Shown here: positions 31,617 to 34,365 of the stretch, in pieces
How the letters are laid out: each line of letters opens with the position of its first letter
How positions within the stretch are numbered: position 1 is the stretch's first letter
Source: Thermoanaerobaculia bacterium
Lineage (GTDB): Bacteria; Acidobacteriota; Thermoanaerobaculia; Multivoradales; JAHEKO01
Length of the DNA stretch: 34,365 nucleotides
Direction of reading: 5' to 3'
Assembly (NCBI GenBank): GCA_945787635.1
Contig: CALZIK010000184.1
Location: 1-34,365, forward strand
Notes under the pieces: generated by a model
What the model was told of the DNA's origin: nothing
What the model saw: only the letters and a program-made list of their open reading frames with translations
The model's database searches: none
Made by a program: the position numbers and the translations under genes

Positions 31617-32276
31617 ATGTCGCAGATTTTCCACCGGAGCACGAACACCGTCTCGAAGGTGACGCTCTTTGGAGCGGTGTTTTTCGTCGGTGCACTCGGA
31701 TGGGTGTTCGCCGAGCTGGATCGATCCTCGTACAACACCGGCCAGGGCGTGGTGATCAAGCAGCCGGTGCCGTTCAGCCACGATCACCACACCGCCGCTT
31801 TGGGCATCGATTGCCGCTACTGCCACAGCTCGGTCGAGGAATCCGCCAGCGCCGGGATCCCGCCGATTGCAACCTGCATGAACTGTCACAAGCAGGTATG
31901 GGCCGACAGCCCGATGCTCGAACCGGTCCGCCGAAGCTACGCCGACCGCGAACCGATTCGCTGGGAACGCATCCACGACCTGCCCGACTTCGTCTACTTC
32001 GACCACTCGATTCACGTTGCCAAGGGTGTTGGCTGCGCTACCTGCCACGGCCGGGTGGACCAGATGCCCCTGGTCTTTCAAGCGGAGTCGCTGCAGATGG
32101 AGTGGTGCCTCGAATGCCATCGCGAGCCCGAGCGCTTCGTTCGCCCGCGCTCGGAGCTCGTCAACATGACCTGGAAAGCGCCCGGCGGCCGGGCGGGCCA
32201 GCGAAGGTTGGGCAGCGAGCTGGTCGCCGAATATCACATCCAGAGCAAGCTCAACTGCTCGGTCTGCCACCGTTAG
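31617..32276 (+). CDS. actA: ActA, pentaheme cytochrome c of alternative complex III
   Basis: 219 residues. One uncleaved N-terminal anchor (about 15-32), then five CxxCH heme motifs at 66, 87, 140, 164 and 214, the number and pattern of ActA. Histidine-rich segments such as 'FSHDHHTAALG' (53-63) and 'FDHSIHVAKGVGCATCH' (128-144) supply distal ligands. ActA is the electron exit of the complex, which oxidises menaquinol or other quinol without a Rieske protein or cytochrome b and hands electrons to a periplasmic carrier. The gene is first in the operon, next to actB. No strong ribosome site precedes the ATG. Confidence 0.93.
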   Translation: MSQIFHRSTNTVSKVTLFGAVFFVGALGWVFAELDRSSYNTGQGVVIKQPVPFSHDHHTAALGIDCRYCHSSVEESASAGIPPIATCMNCHKQVWADSPMLEPVRRSYADREPIRWERIHDLPDFVYFDHSIHVAKGVGCATCHGRVDQMPLVFQAESLQMEWCLECHREPERFVRPRSELVNMTWKAPGGRAGQRRLGSELVAEYHIQSKLNCSVCHR

Positions 32277-32292
32277 GAAAGCGCAAGCAACC

Positions 32293-34365
32293 GTGATCGA
32301 CTCGAACAACTCCCAGGATCTCGACGTTCTCCGCGAGCGACTCGCCAGCTCCCACGGCCGGCACTACTGGCGCAGCCTCGAGGAGCTCGCCGGCGATCCC
32401 GATTTCGAAGAGCTGGTCCACCGAGAGTTTCCGGCTTTCGCCAGCGAATGGCCCGACGGGGTCAGCCGCCGGAGATTCCTCCAGCTGGCGGGAGCTTCTC
32501 TCGCTCTGGGTGGTCTGACCGCCTGCACCCGCCAACCTCCCGAGAAAATCGTCCCGTTCGTGGATCAGCCGGAGAACCTGGTGCCGGGCAAGCCACTCTA
32601 TTACGCGACTTCCCTCGACTTCGATGGCTGGGCGCAACCGGTTCTGGCCGAGAGCCACGGTGGACGCCCGACCAAGATCGAAGGCAACCCTGAGCATCCG
32701 GCGAGCCTCGGCGCCACGGACCTCTTCGCCCAGGCCGCGATCCTGGGTCTCTACGACCCCGACCGCTCTCAGGTCACCAAGCGACTCGGCCGGATCTCGT
32801 CGTGGACCACATTCGTGGCGCAGGCCCGGGGAACGCTCGACGCTCTCAGCGCGTTCGGTGAGGTCAAGCTCAGAATCCTCACCCGCCCGGTTACCTCTCC
32901 CACTCTCATCCGGCAGATCCGGCAGCTCCTCAGCGCGCATCCTGCGGCGCGCTGGCATCAGTATTCGGCAGCCGGATCGGACTCCGTCTACGCGGGCTCG
33001 ACGCTGGCCTTTGGCCGGCCGCTCGAGCCTCGCTACCGGCTCGATCGCGCCCACGTCGTCCTCTCGCTCGATTCGGATTTCCTGACCCTGGGACCGGGGA
33101 GCGTGCGCTACGCCCGCGACTTCATGGACCGCCGCCGCGTGCTGACAGTCGACAACGCCCGCGGCGACGGCGCGATGAACCGGCTCTACGCCCTGGAATC
33201 GACCGTCACCGCGACCGGAGCCACCGCCGATCATCGGTTGCCGGTGCCGGCGGCAGTCTTCGAGGCGGCGGTGGTCGCTCTCGCGGCCGAGCTGGGAGTC
33301 CCGGCGATCGACGCGGCGCAGGCCGAGTCTCTCGGCGCCTCACTGGGCGACGGTGCGCGCCGGTGGATCGAAGCGGCGGCCGCGGACCTCGGCAACCATC
33401 GCGGCGCCTCGCTGGTGATCCCGGGCGACTGCGCATCGCCCGCGGTTCACGCACTGGCCCATGCCCTCAACGAGCATCTGGGCAACCTCGGCAAGACCGT
33501 CGAGCTTTCACCACCGAGCCTCGACGTCGAGACCCTCGGCACCGATTCGCTCCGCGATCTGGTTGCCGCAATGGACTCGGGCGAGGTGGATCTCCTGATC
33601 GTGGCCGGAGCCAACCCGGTCTTTGATGCGCCCGCCGATCTCGATTTCGCGGCGGCCATGCAAAAGGTCGCCAACCGGATTCACTTCGGTCTCTACGAGG
33701 ACGAGACCGCGGCCTATTGTGAATGGCACGTGCCCCAGGCCCACGAGCTCGAAGGCTGGGGCGACGCCAGGAGCTTCGACGGCACCCTGAGTTTGCGCCA
33801 GCCCCTGATCGAACCTCTCTACGACGGCAAGTCGGCAATCGAGCTCTTCGCGGCTCTGTCGAGCGCCGAAGAGACCGCACCGCGGGAGCTCGTCGAGGCC
33901 TCCTGGCTCGAGGCGGCGGCCACTCCGGAGGCCGACTCGAAGGAATTCGAGCGCGCCGTCCACGACGGCTTTGTCGCGGGCTCGGCGCCGGCGCCGGAAG
34001 CCGCCTCGGTCGACTTCGCCGCGGTCGCCGGCTCACTGGGTAGCTTCCCGGAAGCACTTGGCGACTCGGTCGTCTTCCGGCCCGACCCCACCGTTCTCGA
34101 CGGGCGCTTCGCCAACAACGGCTGGCTCCAGGAGTGCCCCAAGCCGCTGACCAAGCTCACCTGGGACAACGCCGCGATCGTCGGGCCCGGCATGGCCTCG
34201 CGACTCGGGCTCGCCAACGAAGAGCTGGTGGCGCTCACCGTCGACGGCCGCGAGCTCGAGCTGCCGGTCTGGATCCAGCCGGGCCAACCGGACCGCACGG
34301 TGACCGTGCACCTCGGCTACGGCCGCACCCGGGCCGGCAGGGTCGGCAACGGCGCCGGCGCCAAC
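32293..34365 (+). CDS. actB: ActB, iron-sulfur/molybdopterin-oxidoreductase-like subunit of alternative complex III (3' end outside window)
   Basis: 691 codons are open to the right edge, so only the N-terminal part is seen. GTG start at 32293, 16 bases after actA, with AGGAAAG about 12 bases upstream. Conserved family start: 'HYWRSLEELAGDPDFEELVH' (24-43), then 'SRRRFLQLAGASLALGG' (58-74), a twin-arginine signal ending at Cys78, which allows a lipid anchor. The rest resembles the molybdopterin-oxidoreductase fold of ActB ('KIEGNPEHPAS', 'DVNPVFD'-like 'GANPVFDAP', 'ANNGWLQECPKPLTKLTWDN'), which is known to lack the molybdenum cofactor in this family. The FeS-binding domain that follows in ActB should lie beyond the window. 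Confidence 0.93.
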   Translation, partial: MIDSNNSQDLDVLRERLASSHGRHYWRSLEELAGDPDFEELVHREFPAFASEWPDGVSRRRFLQLAGASLALGGLTACTRQPPEKIVPFVDQPENLVPGKPLYYATSLDFDGWAQPVLAESHGGRPTKIEGNPEHPASLGATDLFAQAAILGLYDPDRSQVTKRLGRISSWTTFVAQARGTLDALSAFGEVKLRILTRPVTSPTLIRQIRQLLSAHPAARWHQYSAAGSDSVYAGSTLAFGRPLEPRYRLDRAHVVLSLDSDFLTLGPGSVRYARDFMDRRRVLTVDNARGDGAMNRLYALESTVTATGATADHRLPVPAAVFEAAVVALAAELGVPAIDAAQAESLGASLGDGARRWIEAAAADLGNHRGASLVIPGDCASPAVHALAHALNEHLGNLGKTVELSPPSLDVETLGTDSLRDLVAAMDSGEVDLLIVAGANPVFDAPADLDFAAAMQKVANRIHFGLYEDETAAYCEWHVPQAHELEGWGDARSFDGTLSLRQPLIEPLYDGKSAIELFAALSSAEETAPRELVEASWLEAAATPEADSKEFERAVHDGFVAGSAPAPEAASVDFAAVAGSLGSFPEALGDSVVFRPDPTVLDGRFANNGWLQECPKPLTKLTWDNAAIVGPGMASRLGLANEELVALTVDGRELELPVWIQPGQPDRTVTVHLGYGRTRAGRVGNGAGAN

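Noticed and set aside
1-34365. CRISPR arrays, tRNA or rRNA genes, insertion sequences, integrases, attachment sites
   Set aside because: I saw no regularly spaced repeats, no transposase or integrase product and no RNA gene signatures on either strand; tRNA detection by eye is limited.

Overview
The window is GC-rich bacterial chromosome packed with respiratory-chain genes. No 16S or other phylogenetic marker gene is present. The combination of an alternative complex III operon, a caa3/aa3-type oxidase, a clade II (Sec-type) nitrous oxide reductase cluster and multiheme cytochromes with glycine-rich lipoprotein leaders points to an Acidobacteriota-like organism, possibly Thermoanaerobaculia. 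That assignment is inference from gene content only.

Layout, left to right. (1) Positions 1-4499, minus strand: a cytochrome c oxidase operon in the order coxA, coxC, subunit IV, two small membrane proteins, coxB, then a ChaN-like secreted protein cut by the window edge. Its promoter region (4500-4630) lies inside an 11-bp inverted repeat. A short remnant resembling the end of an ASPIC/UnbV protein fills much of the rest of the gap up to 5013. (2) 5014-9580: a family 2 glycosyltransferase (plus), a Cys/Met-metabolism PLP enzyme and an intradiol-dioxygenase-like secreted protein (minus), and the heme A synthesis pair ctaA-ctaB (minus). (3) 9674-11226, plus: a small membrane protein translationally coupled to a membrane-anchored TPR protein. 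(4) 11300-17600, minus: a quinol:cytochrome c oxidoreductase operon made of Rieske protein, b6-type cytochrome b, subunit IV-like protein, an octaheme cytochrome c with a coiled-coil neck in place of cytochrome c1 or f, and a cupredoxin-like lipoprotein. (5) 17695-19209, plus: a secreted alpha/beta-hydrolase-like protein. (6) 19213-25880, minus: a nos cluster of nosZ, a single polypeptide joining NosB-like, NosD and NosF parts, nosY, nosL and a monoheme cytochrome c lipoprotein. (7) 26062-31428, minus: two tandem-domain universal stress proteins, a NarL/DevR-type response regulator, a GAF-containing NarX/DevS-type histidine kinase, a DUF2892 protein and a HEAT-repeat membrane protein. (8) 31492-34365, plus: a promoter, a perfect Rex-type operator, then actA and the first 691 codons of actB of alternative complex III.

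Taken together, two different quinol:cytochrome c oxidoreductases (the Rieske/b/octaheme complex and alternative complex III) could feed electrons through small cytochromes and copper proteins to two terminal acceptors, O2 (cox) and N2O (nosZ). The regulatory signs fit redox and gas control: an NADH-sensing Rex site on the alternative complex III promoter, and a DevS-like kinase/regulator pair with stress proteins just upstream of nosZ. The most unusual items are the NosB-NosD-NosF fusion, the octaheme bc-type complex and the Rex operator.
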